Source of the DNA: Ilex aquifolium
Taxonomy: Eukaryota; Streptophyta; Magnoliopsida; Aquifoliales; Aquifoliaceae
Direction: 5' to 3'
Length of the DNA: 64,000 nt
NCBI GenBank assembly: GCA_951799425.1
Contig: OX637402.1
Location: forward strand, 21,403,844-21,467,843
The notes under the pieces were generated by a model. That model was not told the origin of the DNA, ran no database searches, and worked only from the letters and a program-made list of their open reading frames with translations. Each line of letters opens with the position of its first letter. Position 1 is the first letter of the stretch. The position numbers were made by a program, and so were the translations under genes. Below, piece by piece: positions 1 to 13,090 of the stretch.

Positions 1-1500
1 ACATTAGAATGAACAATGAGTAGTGTTTCTATTATTATTATTATTAGGATAAGAAGTTCTTGTATGATTGTCAAATTCACAAGTATTACAAAGAAAATTA
101 TATTTATTACATTGTTTCACCAAAACTATTTTTTTTTTGCTAATATTCCTACTGATGGATGACCAAGTTTTCGATGCTATTGATGTAACTGTTGGAGAGC
201 CACATAACTAGTAGCGTGAAGTGCTTGACAAGGTTGATCCTCCAGCAGATATTACTCACCATTGCCAATCATTCTCTCCTTTCCCAGCTCTTGAAAAAAC
301 ACAATGAGATGGGAAGACTGTTACAAAACAATTTAGAAATTTTGTGATGCTATTGACAGAGAATAAGTTAGTTGAAAAGTTAGGGACATGAACTGAAGAT
401 AAAGACGTAGAAGGAGAATAATGAATGAAACCTTTCTCAGATACAGATGACAATGAGCCATTTGCTACTCTAACTTTATCTTTATCGCAACATGTGAAAT
501 AAGAGGAGAAAAGACTCGAAGAACCTATCATATGGTCAGTGGCTCCGGAATCGATAATCTAAGGATTAGGGGAATGAGATACAGTAAAAGCACTAGAATG
601 TATACTTGTGTGAGCAAAATTGAAAACAACAGAATTGGAAGTAGATGCAGAGGAAGTATCAAGCCGGGCCATCAGACGCTTGAGAGTCTGTATCTTATCT
701 ATAGTGAAACTTGCACTATCAATACCAGTAGATGGAGATGGACTGCTGCAGGTATGATCAACAATCTCAGTCAAATAGGCATATGAGTGCACATGATCAA
801 CCTTATTATAACCACGCTCCTTAGAAGGACAACCATACAACTTCCAATAACGGTCTTGAGTATGTCTCATCTTTACACATTTTTCACATTTTAACAGATC
901 TTTTCAATGCTCCCATTTTTACCATCACCATGAGGTTGAAATGATTTAGTCTCTCTCTGTGGAACAGCTACTAGACTAAACAGATCATGAGCAGGATTAT
1001 GAAGCATAGCACTCCTCCTACGCTCTTCTTACTGCACATAAGCATATGGTTGCCTCAAAGAAAGAAAAAGATCTCTACCCAAAACCAGTATACAGATCTG
1101 ATCATACTCCATATTAAGGCCTACAAGAAAATCAAACTCCGCCAAACAGTAGATCGCAAAATATGACCCGTAAATTCAAAAAAAAAAATCAAAATTCAAA
1201 AAAACGCATTAGATGGTTTCAAAAAATTTCAAAAAAATCACCATCATACTCTGGAGGCAAAACCGACTCAGACCATGTCGAGTTTGGTCGTCTGCAGCGA
1301 TGACATCATCTTTCCAGCGGTGACATCATCTTTTTCGGCTATAATGTCAGCAACACCAGCAGACCCCTAACACCTTCCTGAGTGGTTCAATGAAGAGAGA
1401 TTAGAAAGTAGGGTTTTGGAGAATGAGAGATTATCTGCCTCTCCTCTCATCACCCTATTTATATTAACTCATAATAAATTGTAGATTACAATAATCCCCT
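1..1500 (-). mobile_element. Ty1/copia retrotransposon remnant, cut by left window edge
   Basis: Read on the minus strand, about 1150 down to 530 gives a gag C-terminal part, a decayed zinc knuckle (CEKC followed by HTQD; the last Cys is lost) and a serine/threonine-rich linker. The aspartic-protease signature IIDSGATDHM follows near 560-530, where a TAG replaces the expected Trp just before it. A gag-pre-integrase segment (KVRVANGSLSSVS, FSTNLFSVNSITK) follows at about 480-300. The 1390-1500 part has a minus-strand TATAAATAGGG and looks like LTR or leader sequence. The gag start appears deleted between about 1150 and 1390. Stops and frameshifts make it a dead copy. Integrase and RT, if present, lie left of the window. 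Confidence 0.75.
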
Positions 1501-2705
1501 TAATTAAAAAACATTCTAAAGTTTGAGACATCTGTTTTGTTACCCACATACAAATCAAGATCCTAAACTGCCTATGCAAGAAAGGAAATCTAGATTCATA
1601 AAGCAATTGGCGGATCAAGATTCTAAACTGAAAGAGAACTGTTTGATCTACAAAATTGATTCTTTTGCCCTTTCCTATACGTAATTGTGGCCTTGTGCTT
1701 TCTTTAACTTAGCTTTTGATTGATGTTTCAGAATAGTTTCATGAGTGTTAGTTAATTGCTTCAAGGGTCTTTCTGACTTGAAGGATGGACGTGTACAACT
1801 CTTATAGTGCTAGTGAATTTTCAGGTTAATAACAACCAAATTCAAAGCTATTGTTAAATGTCCATTTTCTACACATAGTAAGATGTGTCCAATTTAGTTT
1901 TCATGGAAGTGCTGAAATTTTGAAAAACTCGTGAACTGGGTGATCTTTTTGTTACCTTTTTGTTACAAACTATTCTCAATTTCTTCAAAAAATTTACTCT
2001 GCTGGGCCAAATAGAAAGGGTACCACCTTTACTTTTTGTTCTTTCCTCGGAATTGAACTGTACGCTTTTTCTTCTAATTCTCCTCATTTTTTTAAGTGTA
2101 TCATGATAAGTCTCAAAAGCTGTCAACCTCTGAGATATTATCCACATATTCAAAAGCACGACAATTCATGCAGAGGTTGCCCCTTTTCTACATCAAATAT
2201 TCTCAACATACATGAGAAAACAGTGCTCTATATAATGACTTGCCCACAATTATCAGCTTTTACAGAAAAATGGTCAATATTTCAAAAGGTATTGCACACT
2301 TCATACTTTTAATACCCATTAAGCATCCATGTTCAATAGGTCTGTTGGGAGACTAACTTATCGTTGAGAGGCTCAAATGATTTGCAAATTTTGAGTAGTT
2401 CTCAAAACCAAACCCCAAGTATTGAGCATAACACATGCAGATGGGGAACTCCCAAAATCATAGTATTGCCAATAACAAGGCCTTTTCTTTTAAAAATGGT
2501 GTAGTTTCATGTTTAAAGCTGACAATGCTTTTAGTAGGGCTACAGTTTTGGTAGTTACATTGACTAACATGCTCTCTCTCTCTCTCTCTCTGAAATTTCA
2601 TCAGTTTCGTAATTCTTTTCTGAACGGCATGACGATAAACTTAGTAAATAAATGGAATGACAATGGTAATGCTTACTTCGGCGCTTTTGCTATATTCTTA
2701 TACAG
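1501..2705 (+). other. probable intron sequence before CDPK last exon
   Basis: AT-rich sequence ending in a good acceptor (TTATACAG at 2698-2705). I see no EF-hand or kinase exon in it on either strand. A short CT microsatellite lies at about 2574-2591. The preceding CDPK exons must be left of the window or displaced by the copia remnant. Confidence 0.4.
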
Positions 2706-2843
2706 GATGGTCGTATAGATTATGGGGAATTTGCTGCAATGATGAGGAAAGGTGACGGAGGAATCGGGGCCAGAACCATGAGAGGCAATTTGAACTTTAA
2801 CTTGGCAGATGCCTTTGGAGCAAATGAGAACTTGAAAAGTTAA
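2706..2843 (+). CDS. Calcium-dependent protein kinase, last exon only (partial)
   Basis: This phase-0 terminal exon of 45 codons plus TAA encodes the second half of the fourth EF-hand (DGRIDYGEFAAMMRKG) and a C-terminal tail (ARTMRGNLNFNLADAFG). CDPKs are Ser/Thr kinases with a calmodulin-like domain of four EF-hands. In this family the last exon normally starts in this loop, after a preceding exon ending in ...DxDN. The tail resembles subgroup I CDPKs (CPK4/11/12 type) from memory. Kinase, junction and EF1-3 exons are not in the window; a copia remnant lies 1.2 kb upstream, presumably inside the intron. The exon is intact with a clean acceptor and stop, so it may be the end of a working gene, but an isolated pseudogene fragment cannot be excluded. 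Confidence 0.8.
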   Translation, partial: DGRIDYGEFAAMMRKGDGGIGARTMRGNLNFNLADAFGANENLKS

Positions 2844-4053
2844 CTGAAGGGCCCATCTTCTGTATAGTTTCTGAATGTTTTTGCAGCAGAAACGCATTAG
2901 TTAAATCTTTCCAGCTTTTAATAAACCTTAACTTCTTCATCAGTTTATACTTGGTTTTCTTCATACATTGAAGTTTTAACAAGGCTAATGTATTTTTGCA
3001 GTTTCTGTAGTACCCTTACCTTATTTAATCCGTATGATCCCTGCTTAGAAACAATGAGATCGAGTAGGAAATGCAGCTCAAACCCAAGATTTACCCATAC
3101 CAACAGAGGGTACTTGTATCATGTTTTAAATGTCAGAATTTTATTGGAATTTTAGGTACATTTAACATAATCTCATCTCAACACAATAAAATTTTGTCCC
3201 AACTATTTGAGATCAGCTACATGAATACTGTTGTGCATTGTTTTCTTCATTCTTATATAGAAATAACTTGGTTCTTCTTCTACCATTCACATTACCATTA
3301 AATAAGCATCACAACACTATTGCTTATTGGTATGGCAATAGATTTTTCATAAATAAATCACCTAAATCCATACTTATTTAGTTATTACCTATTGGTTGCA
3401 GTTATATATTTTTCACAAATATATATATATATATTCATTTTTTTATCATACATCTATCTTAACCATTGTTATTTTTGTCACATTTAGTAGTTTAAACATG
3501 TCTTCTTCAATCGGTTGTCTACCATTCAATACCTTGAAAAACATTTGATAGTATAGTTGTCTAACTTTCAGTATGATTACTCCATTAATTTTCAATCTTT
3601 CAATACTACAAGTCACACTGGCTCCAATAGTATCCTCTTTATTATAATCTGTGGAGTTGTATGACATTGAGAAGAAAGAGGGTGATGTTTTTGAGCAAAA
3701 AAATAAATTTGAGGATGAATTTTACATTATTTGATTAAATTATATAAAATTAAATTAATTTAACTATTATTGTGTTTTTATAAGTTTTGACAAAACTTAT
3801 ATACAAAATCTTTTATAGTTTAAAAATTGCATAAAAATTCTTTAAGTTTTATATTTCACGATGAAGACATCGTTGAATTAATGTTGGTAAAGGATAATTT
3901 TTAAATTTCATATTTATTCCCTATTGTTGTTTTTACTATCTTTTATTGAACTCTGTCGCTCGATAAATCATTAAATTAACAAATTAGATCAGATTGTTAT
4001 GTCCCAATAATATTAGGTATTGTATTATTTTAAGGGATGTTTGTGCAATTTAC
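2844..4053. other. CDPK 3' flank and intergenic spacer
   Basis: AT-rich. The first 200 bases are probably the CDPK 3' UTR (AATAAACC at about 2920). The rest shows only AT runs such as a short TA repeat near 3420. No gene seen. Confidence 0.5.
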
Positions 4054-4153
4054 CGAAACCCTCGGGGGTCGGGGGGGAATTCGGTCTTAACAAACGGATA
4101 GGATAAAGTCTGAAGTAAGCAGGAATGCACAAAGAGGTCCCGAAGTCTCAAAC
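4054..4153 (+). promoter_or_regulatory. RPL21c proximal promoter/5' UTR with telo-box-like AAACCCT
   Basis: An AAACCCT motif (4056-4062) lies about 95 bases before the ATG. Telo-box motifs of this kind are common in plant ribosomal-protein promoters. No TATA box is evident close by. The assignment is inferred from position. Confidence 0.3.
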
Positions 4154-7100
4154 ATGGCGAGCCTTTCACTGTGCTCTTCTCTCACAACACTATCCCTCAA
4201 TCAACCTCCAACTACGCCAACTATTTCTCTCTCTAAACCCAACCCGACCTTTCTATCTCACTCTTTATCTTCCCTCAGACTCACCTTACCCTTTTCCTCC
4301 TCTCCCACCCAATCCACATTGCCATTCGTTCCCAAATTCTCCCAAGCCGAAGCGTCCTTGGCTGATCCTGAACCACAAACCACGGATCCTGAACCAACTC
4401 AACTAGTGGAAATTGCAAAGGAAGAACCCAAACGTGAAGAAGTCTTTGCCGTTGTCATGGTGAGTGATACATATCTAACACAAGCATCCCTCACATTTAT
4501 ATGCAATTTCATAGTGAGTGGTATGTATCATGCACGCAATTGGACTGCCTTATTCAATTTTAGAGTGGTTTTGCGCATACCCGGATGATTTTTTTATTAA
4601 TATTTTTGTTTAGAGTAATTTTGAGGCTTCCTCAATGCTTGATTGTTTGATTATCCCATTGTTAGTATGTAGTCTTTGAGATTTCCTCTATGTTTGATTT
4701 TTTGTTTATAATTAGTTTGATTTTGCAGAATGCTTGAAACCTTCCCCTAACTTTTCTGTGGGAATATGATCTTTCTTACTAGTGTTTAAATGTTTTAGAC
4801 TTATCATACCCACATGTTTTTTTTTGTTTTGCTCTTCTTCAGGTGTAACTCTTTGATTATATTTCTCATTGATGTTTTAGTTTTATTTAGGATTACTTTC
4901 CGTTTGCCCAAATGTTACTTTCATGATATTTTTTTATTATCCTATATGTTGCTCAGGTCGAAATTGTGGTTGCTCAGATGATTATTTTGATTTTCATATT
5001 TGATTTTTGATCTGTTTTTGTGTTTTGACTTTTTTAGATTGGGTCAAGACAATATATTGTCTTCCCTGGGCGATTTATCTACACTCAGAGGCTCAAAGGA
5101 GCAAATGTGAACGATAAAGTAAGTATTCTGCATGGTTCTTGGTTTTTCTGTGGTTCTTATTTCTTGTTTAGTATTAAATTGACTATCTTTATTCAAACAA
5201 TTTCAAATATTAGGTCCGTATCCATTCTATTCCTCGCAGGATCCCATTAACAGGGACCAAATGGAGTGTTATGAATTTTGTCTTTCTTCACTATCTTTTT
5301 TTTTTCCCTAAACAAATATATTGATACTACTCCTTGTATGACCTTTGTTCAGTTGTTCAGTCATTCAAATTGTTAGTTGCATGTTCCATCTTTTATTTAT
5401 GAAGCAATAAGCTGTGTTTAGTTCAATGTGTTGGTTATGAGTTTGTAATCTTAAACAATCAAGGCATTGCAATTTTCTATATTTTTTTTTTATTGTTGAA
5501 AAATTTTGTGGAAACTGATTGAGTTTAGGGAAGTGTTATTGAATTGACAAGAGTTTGGGAAGAAATAGCTGGCCATAATTTTGCAATCAATTGGTCATTT
5601 AGATACATTTATATTGGAAAATGAGGTTTTATGATCTGTAATACTCTTTGGGCAAGGGTCTCAGTGTTTATACCTACCTCTAGGGTATTAAGAATTTCTT
5701 CCATCTCCAATCTGCAGGTTAGTAGACTTACAATCCTCTTGCTATTAATGTCAGAAACCTGTAAGGAATGACTTTTCAAGCCACATGAGACCTTTTAGAT
5801 ATATGAATGATAAAACTTATGGCAGACCAATGCACTCATAATTACAATGTATTTTCATTGAGTGAGTAAACTCAGAAGTTTGTCATTTCGAGTTTAAGAG
5901 CCTAAACATCTTCCAACGAATGACATGAGGATACCATAATTTAAGGTTGCTCCTACTTTGATATCATGAAGCTGAAAAGCACCAAATTCATTTTGGATTT
6001 TTTAGTTCTTAGTAAGTATGGTAATGTCTTCTAGATTGAAAAAAAAAAATACCCAGTGCAGGTTCCACAAATGCAGGGCATTATGAGGATGGATTAGAGG
6101 CAAACCTAATGTTCTTATTTTTCGTTTAAATTGTCCAATCTTAGATTTGAACTAGCGTCTCAAGCTCACGCATTTTACTATTGACTTGGCTGACACATAA
6201 CTTCTAAATAATTAGAGGTGACCAACAGAGGTGGAAAAAATGAGATATAAGCTTTGCTAGAGGCATGTAATTGTAAATAGCCTTTTATGTAGTCTCGTCT
6301 TGTATTTGGAGGTAATAATGCATCACTCAACAATTATATGAAGCATTGTTCACGATTGTGCTATTGACTCTATATTTGAAAAGGTTGCTAAAGTGGTGAC
6401 AAGAATACATGCATAGTGGTAGGACAACGGTACATGCATGATGCAACGTTGTGGTATTGGCCATCGACTTGAAAGGCATTGGGACATAGTGATTGCGACA
6501 TCACAAAATGGTATTAGTCGATCCGCTGACGATGACTCAGATGACTGGGAAACATCTTAGACAATTTGGCCAAGTCGCTTGAGACTCGTGGTTTACACGA
6601 AATGTATGACCATATCGGATTGGAATGTGCCTAGCCAGATATGATTCGGCCAAGTCACATCGGCATTGGCTGATACTTTGAACCTTAAGTAACTGAGGAG
6701 AGAGAAGCATTAGGAGTTGGAGTTTTCGGTTGATTCTTGAGATCAATGAGGGAGAAGCAAGAGATTATTTATTTATTTTATTTGATGGAAAGAGACAAGG
6801 GCTAATGTAGGAATTCCAAATGATAGAATTGAGCCACTTTAAAATGTGACAACTTCCTGGTGCAGTCTCATTGTTAGGACTTGGGCACTATGCTTATCAA
6901 ATGATTTCCCTATTAATAAGAAGTGGAAGGTAGCAATCCTTTCATAGTTATTATTCTTCCAATTGTGCTGCCAACGTTGGACAAGATTTGGCAGTTGACT
7001 ACCTCATCTTCAAGAAATGGACTAGACCAAAAAGACATGTTCTTTACTTAAGTGGGTGCTTCTCTCACCGCCAACATTGATGGAGAAAAGAGGCCAGATA

Positions 7101-8337
7101 TTTGGGAGGCTATTTTGAGTATGATATGCGAGGGAAGGTTTTGGTTAATTTATGATTTTAGTATCTTGTGGAAAGAAATTGTGTTCTTATTTCTTTCTAA
7201 TGCATTGAGTGGTGGCTTTATTATTCAAAACTTGACATAGGTTCTCAGATCTATGTTCATTTTTATCTTTTATATCCTTATTCCTTTTCCCAATGCATGG
7301 GTAGAAATTATAGTGCCACCACAATTCATGATTTAGTGGGCCACCATTGAGTAATTCACATGGGAATTAGAGCAAGAAGTGCTCTGCTTCTCCCGAGTTG
7401 TAACTGGTTGAGCTTAATGAGCCACCCTTTTTTGCATAAGAGATCAAGGACAAGTTCCCCTAGCCAGATTCATTGATCCAGAACAACAGGTCGTGATGCT
7501 AATGTTTAGTATTACTTAATTAGCAACTAGTCGAATTCAACAAATTAGGGAATTGAATGGGGGCTGAAGTAGCAGTAGGCAATGCAACAAAGTTACGACT
7601 ACTGAGCACGGCATTAGGGTGGGGATAACGAAAGCTGGAGTGAGATCCCTAGCTCTATTCCTCTCCAACCTTTTCAATCGGTCATTGGAAATACGATGAG
7701 TGACTCTGTTACTTTCTTGTGAAAGAAGCGGGATAGGCGACCAGATGCTTCCTCCATATCAACGTCTTTATTTTAAAAATTATCTTTTCTTTACCAGGTC
7801 AAGACTAACTTACCTACTCTCACTCCTATTGGTGCCAAGAGACCGATGCCCTATTCCCCGACAATGTGCTAATGTGCTAGGTCGTTGTGTCTTGATATGC
7901 ACAAAGTTTGGTTTCAAATTTCAGGCAGAGGTAACTTTGTCCAATGAGCTATGTGGTTGTTTCTTCAAATGAATGAAGTTTGGTTTGAATGTTAGGCAGG
8001 GGTAATCTTTGTCATTGGTTCTTTTTTTGTATTGTTATTCATCTTTGAATCATTTTCAAGCCACAATAAATTCTTTCTTACTCGTCATATTTTTGCATGC
8101 AATGGTTCCTATTAAAGTAAAAATCTTTTTCCTTATCAGCAGCCCTTAGAGTTACTTGTATATGTCATAGAAAAAGAGGAAATATAAGAATTCTTTCATG
8201 CAATGTACACTGTGTGGGTATCCTTGACATGATCTGGATACTCTTTTCCTTTTGCCGGCTGCCTTTGTTAGTGGTACTTTAATGAATGGCTATATTTGTG
8301 GTTAATCAGTGTGTATGGAAAAAACAAAACTGCAAGT

Positions 8338-8372
<35 letters not shown>

Positions 8373-10223
8373 GGGGGGGGGAGGCGCTGAGGAGGGGTGT
8401 TCAAGTTGTTTTCATCATTCGCCAAAGTAGCCAACTCAGTTTTAATAGTCCTCATTTATGCACTTCGCTCGCCTCTGTCAGGTCATGCAAAAAAATGCCG
8501 AAACACTGTCCCAAAGAAGGGAACTTCGGTATAAGAAACAGTAAGATAATTTAGTGCACCATTGGCATCACCAAGAAACTAAGGCAGGGCTAGGTTTGGT
8601 GACATCATATGTAGTAAGTAGATGACCTTCCCATGAAAAGCTTTCCTACGATTTTAACTAGTTGGCATTCAGAGAATCGCAAATATGTGTCATCTATTTT
8701 AGATCTACCAAAATTCGTATGTTGACTTTCTGCAAGCTGTCAGCTACAGCATCATCCCCCCTTCCCCTGTCCTTTTTCAGAAACTGCATTTCTTGTTTCA
8801 GCCACCATATGGCAGTTGGATTGAGTTACAAGGAGAAGTAAGGAAATAGCTTATATAGCATACCCATCAGAAAGAATCTCATCAAATCCCATGGCTAGGT
8901 AGCGTAGTTTGTAAACTGCAGAAGTGGTTGGGCATGGCATTAATGCATATATTAGTGTGGTTATATAGCAATTTATTATATATTCTACTAAAACTAATGA
9001 CATAATATGGGTACTGCCTGTAATTTGTGATTTGATTTATGACCACGCCCCCTCTATTGATAAGCACTATAACAGAATTTTACAGTAGTTGGTTTAAAGA
9101 TTAGTGTTTTATGCTATTGCCCTGTTTGTAATTGTTGCTAAGAACTAGAACAGAATTTTCTTTACATGAACTCCTGCATCATGAACAAAGGTTTTGTTAG
9201 TCAACACACACAACTACTAGAATTTGTGGTGTTGATAACAGCACCTGGGCCAGCAGGTTCAGTGGGCCAATGGATTAGTTCTGTTGTCCAATTAACCTGT
9301 GGGAAACTTTATTTTGCAATTATGCCCATAATAGTAAGACACATTTTTGCTGTCCTCTTTGTAATATACTTGTATTTAAAGTAATTGTCATATATATTAT
9401 TATTTTGACACTAGGTTTGCTGCCTAAATTGAATATCATTCCAAATGGCCTGATCTTCAGGCAATCACTATAAATTTTCTACATCTCATTGGTCTGTGTT
9501 CAACTTAGATATACAAATTTTTGTTCTTCTTCAGGTTATCCTGAATAAGGTGCTGCTTGTTGGAACAAAAACCAGCACATACATAGGAAAACCAGTGGTG
9601 TCTAATGCAGTGGTACATGCTGTGGTTGAAGAACAGGTAGTTCAATGCTCCATGAGTACTCTCTCTCTCTCTATCTATATATATATATACATATATGTAT
9701 ATGTGTGTGTCTGTGTGTGTGTCACCTCAACTCTTAACTGTTATTCTGACCATGTAGGGATTGAACAAGAAGGTTATTGTCTTCAAGTATAAGAAGAAAA
9801 AGAACTACCGCAGGAACATTGGTCACCGACAGGTAGCAAAGAGTTCTTCACTCATATTTGACATTTGACTTAGCCAGATAGAATTCATTACATCAATACA
9901 CAAATTGCTGAACTCAAAAGGCATAGCTGGCCAATTTGAGCTAGTAATTTGTCTCATTTATATATGAAATCGGGAAGGATGGTATAAATTGCATGCATAC
10001 TACTTTTGCTCAACTTATTAGGTTGCAAATATGAGCAATATGTGCTAGTATTGTATCTCATTCCTATATGATTTTAGAAGAGACTGATAATTAGATGCCC
10101 TTCCCATTTCTTAACCTATTCCTAACAGTTTTTGATGTTTTGGTGACTTTACAGCCAAATACGCGGATAAGGATAATAGGCATCACGGGTTATCAGGACT
10201 CACCAGCAGTTACTCTGTCATAG
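4154..10223 (+). CDS. RPL21: 50S ribosomal protein L21, chloroplastic (5 exons)
   Basis: Component of the plastid large ribosomal subunit (bL21 family), nuclear-encoded. Exons: 4154-4459, 5038-5118, 9535-9636, 9758-9832 and 10155-10223, joining in phase 0 at every junction to 210 aa. Residues 1 to about 60 are rich in Ser, Thr, Pro and Leu and poor in acidic residues, as expected of a chloroplast transit peptide. An acidic linker follows, then the L21 core from about residue 98: FAVVM, GSRQYIVFPGRFIYTQRL, VILNKVLLVGTK, VIVFKYKKKKNYRRNIGHRQ, and the C-terminal TRIRIIGITGY. The KYKKKKNYRRNIGHRQ stretch is the rRNA-contacting family signature. All introns are GT-AG; intron 2 is 4416 bp. The start is the first ATG in frame with the transit peptide. 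Length is near the Arabidopsis orthologue (about 220 aa, from memory). No disabling change seen. Confidence 0.95.
5119..9534 (+). other. 4.4-kb intron 2 of RPL21c with unclassified repeat-like DNA
   Basis: GT at 5119 and TTCTTCAG before 9535. The part from about 6200 to 7990 is less AT-rich and looks inserted, but I could not find paired terminal repeats or a coding domain. A (TA)n run followed by poly(G) lies at about 8340-8382. No second gene seen. Confidence 0.5.
9660..9722. repeat. compound microsatellite (CT)n(TA)n(TG)n in RPL21c intron 3
   Basis: Consecutive CT, TA/CATA and TG dinucleotide runs fill half of the 121-bp intron between exons 3 and 4. It is likely length-polymorphic. Confidence 0.85.
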
Positions 10224-10750
10224 GTCTTCTCTTAGAGGTTCCAAATTTCGTGCTGAACAATACATCAAAATGATTTTTTCTTTTTTATCCACTTGTACGT
10301 GTATGTTGGCTCTTTTTTGAGAATGTGTAGTTTCCTTTGGAAGCCTTGGCATGTAAGTGTACACTGCATCGAACGTTTCGAGGCTGTTTCATAATCTCGA
10401 GTTTGAGAATTTTTTTTTCTTTCAATTTTATGGTTTCCAAAATTCTGTACATTTTGAAAGACAATCACACCTACTCGTAGAAAAGTGACTATAGTTTGAT
10501 GATTTCATAGTTTTAGAAGATGAAAAAGCCCTTGTTGCTGTATCTAAAATGTCTGAGGCTAGTGATGAAGTAGGTTGTGGGATCATAGAATTAGACATGT
10601 AATAATTGCAGCTTTCATTCCAGAATCCAGATGGAATCAATGGTAAGGGAAGGCGTTAGTTAAATGTCTTCCTGTATATGTGCCTATTCTAGATTGAGTC
10701 AAGTGATTGATACACCATATGTTAACCAACCGTTGTGGCTCGCAAACTTA
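10224..10750 (+). other. RPL21c 3' UTR and flank
   Basis: No coding signal; presumed 3' UTR followed by spacer up to the MITE. Confidence 0.5.
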
Positions 10751-11367
10751 TGCTCCGTTTGGTATGAAAGGTGGAAAGTAAGACGGGTACACTTTCTATT
10801 CTTCAAGGAAGGAAAGTATGAATGATACACTTTCTTTCCTTTGTGTTTGGTTGGATGAATGAAAAATAAAAATGACTAAATTTTTTTTTTTGTACTAGCT
10901 AAGATTAGGAGTGACAATCGAGTCGTGTCGTGTCAGATTCGTATTGAGTCATTACAGGTTTGTGTCGAGCATTAGTTAAATTTAACTCAACTCATTTAAC
11001 TAATTGTGTCGTATCGAGTTGCGAGTTGACCTGTTTATTTTTATTTTTTATTTTTAAATTTATTTTTAAAAATGTTAAAATATATATATATATATTTTAT
11101 CATTGTATTTTTATATGAAATTAATGTATATATAATATATGTATATATTAAAAGATATATAGACAAATAAGATACATCTCAATACAAATAATTAACTTTT
11201 CATCCACTTTCCTTCCGATTTTGGAGGGATTGATTTTGGTGAGTTGGAAGGAAAGTTAATCCATCCACTTTTTCATCTTTCCTACTTTCTTTCCTTACCA
11301 AACATGATGTTTTATCTATCTCTTACACTTTCCATCCTTCCATTTTTTCATCGTACCAAATGGAGCA
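10751..11367. mobile_element. PIF/Harbinger-like (Tourist-type) MITE with TTA TSD
   Basis: The left terminus TGCTCCGTTTGGTATGA is the inverse of the right terminus TCGTACCAAATGGAGCA with few mismatches. Both are flanked by TTA (10748-10750 and 11368-11370), the PIF/Harbinger target-site duplication. The interior has no ORF. A related copy with the same terminal motif and interior lies at 30272-30740, and comparing the two shows extra DNA inserted here from about 10906. Confidence 0.75.
10906..11060. mobile_element. hAT-type fragment nested in the MITE
   Basis: Starts with TAGGAGTGACAAT, an hAT-like terminus shared with the element at 11718-12183, and has the same GTCGTGTCGTG-style interior. 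It is absent from the related MITE at 30272-30740. The right terminus is not recognisable, so the right boundary is approximate. Confidence 0.45.
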
Positions 11368-11717
11368 TTAAAAATTATGACAAAAAAATATAAAAATAAA
11401 AATTGATGCCCATCGTCTTCTTCTTCTTTTTCTTCTTCTACACACACACAAACAGGTTAAACCTGAACCAACTGAACAAGAAGTTCTAAGCAACATAGCG
11501 AAGGAAATACTTAAAAGTATTTATTTTAGATAGGAAAATTGAGATCTCAAATTGCATTTTGGAAGTCATAGGAAAGGTGCTTATGATGCATTAAAATCAT
11601 GACATACAAAAAAAGGGTAAGCGCGATGTGTGATTGCTGAGCAACTAAAGAGGAAAACACATGAGATTTGAAAATCACAAACGGTTTGTAGATCCCACTT
11701 TTGAGGGATATTTTGAG

Positions 11718-12183
11718 TAGAGGTGACTATTAAATTTTGTCGTGTTATTTTGGGTTTGTGCCACTCGTTTCAGTATTTGTGTTAAATGTTCGGATAGTAA
11801 TTTTCATTTTAGTGTTGTAGATGGCTCGACAAAAATAAACTCAAAAATCTAATCCTAGAACTCCTCTCTCTCTTGAACCAAACCCACCACCCATGAGGCA
11901 CCTCCTATAAACAGAAAATAAAGTTGATATTTATGGAATCAAAATTGAGCAACCAAATCCCCTACTGCTATAAACAAAGTCGTGTAAGACTTGATGAAGT
12001 AATGCAAAAATTACTTATTTCAATATTAAGTTATTCGTGTTTGACACTCATTTGAACTTTTTAATTTTTGTGTTAATGAATCATGTCATATTTGATTCGT
12101 GTCGAGAAATAGTCAATCTGAAACCACTAACATGTCAAAATTCTGTCGTGTTTACACATTGTGTCACAAATTGTCACTCCTAA
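11718..12183. mobile_element. non-autonomous hAT element, perfect 8-bp TSD
   Basis: Termini TAGAGGTGAC and GTCACTCCTA are imperfect inverted repeats. The 8-bp flank ATTTTGAG is identical on both sides (11710-11717, 12184-12191), the hAT signature. There is no transposase ORF in 466 bp. Confidence 0.8.
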
Positions 12184-12191
12184 TTTTGAGC

Positions 12192-13090
12192 AGATGAGAG
12201 AGACACATAACGTGGGAGGAGGGCGAGGAGACGAAATCCTTTATCCCTTGATATGGCAATAGAATTTCAATTGGGTTTTAGTTGTAAGACACAACTGCAT
12301 ACCTGCATCTCAACGTATTTGGGCAAAGTATCCCACTGCTTTCATATTTGTTAATGCCCCAAAATGAATTCTTACAATGTTCTCTCTTTTTTATCAGCCA
12401 CAATTGAGAATTTATTAAAAATGGAAGGAAAGTTTAGGACAAGAAGGACAAGTAATCCTTCAAAATAGGAAAGTAAGAGAGAGGGAACAACATAAAAAAG
12501 AGGGTGTCAAAGCAACCTAAAACAATTCATCATTGATTACATGAGATTAATAAGAGGGGAAACTGATACTGCAACTACTCCTTCAATATGCAATAATTCA
12601 ACATAGTTTCAGCACAGGAGGGTGTTGAGTTTCTTTGACTTATAACCCAATCTCATTCTCTCATACAATGCCATGAAATCAACAGACTACTAAAGGCAAA
12701 AACCAAATGGGTACCATAGATAAACATTAATGGAGTTTACAACAATGATATTTATCCAATAGATGACTATAATGGCTGACATGATAAATCCTATATTTCC
12801 CCTACGTTTAACCATCCATAAATCAGTACAATCCAGGATCCCTGGCCCATAGTTATTCACATAATCCCTACAGGGAGATAATTTTGATAAATATACTAAG
12901 TAAGCGATGAAAGGAACCTTGTTTGTTTTTAATGGGGTAATTAACCAACCCGTGTATAGGAAGACAAGATCAACCTGTCCCGCATTCTGACGCATAGGAA
13001 ACAAGGTCTTGCTCCTCAATCTTCTCAGTTTCGAAGCATACCAGTCAAGCTTAAGCTCCCATTTTGGTTCCCACCGCTTACCAACAGCCT
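12192..13090. other. spacer and 3' UTR of the VTT gene
   Basis: The 400 bases or so next to 13090 are probably 3' UTR of the minus-strand gene. A 134-codon frame here (13094-12690) starts at that gene's last codons, out of frame, and resembles nothing I know. Confidence 0.45.

Noticed and set aside
4125-4406. Overlapping frame at the RPL21c start
   Set aside because: Out-of-frame shadow of the transit-peptide exon.
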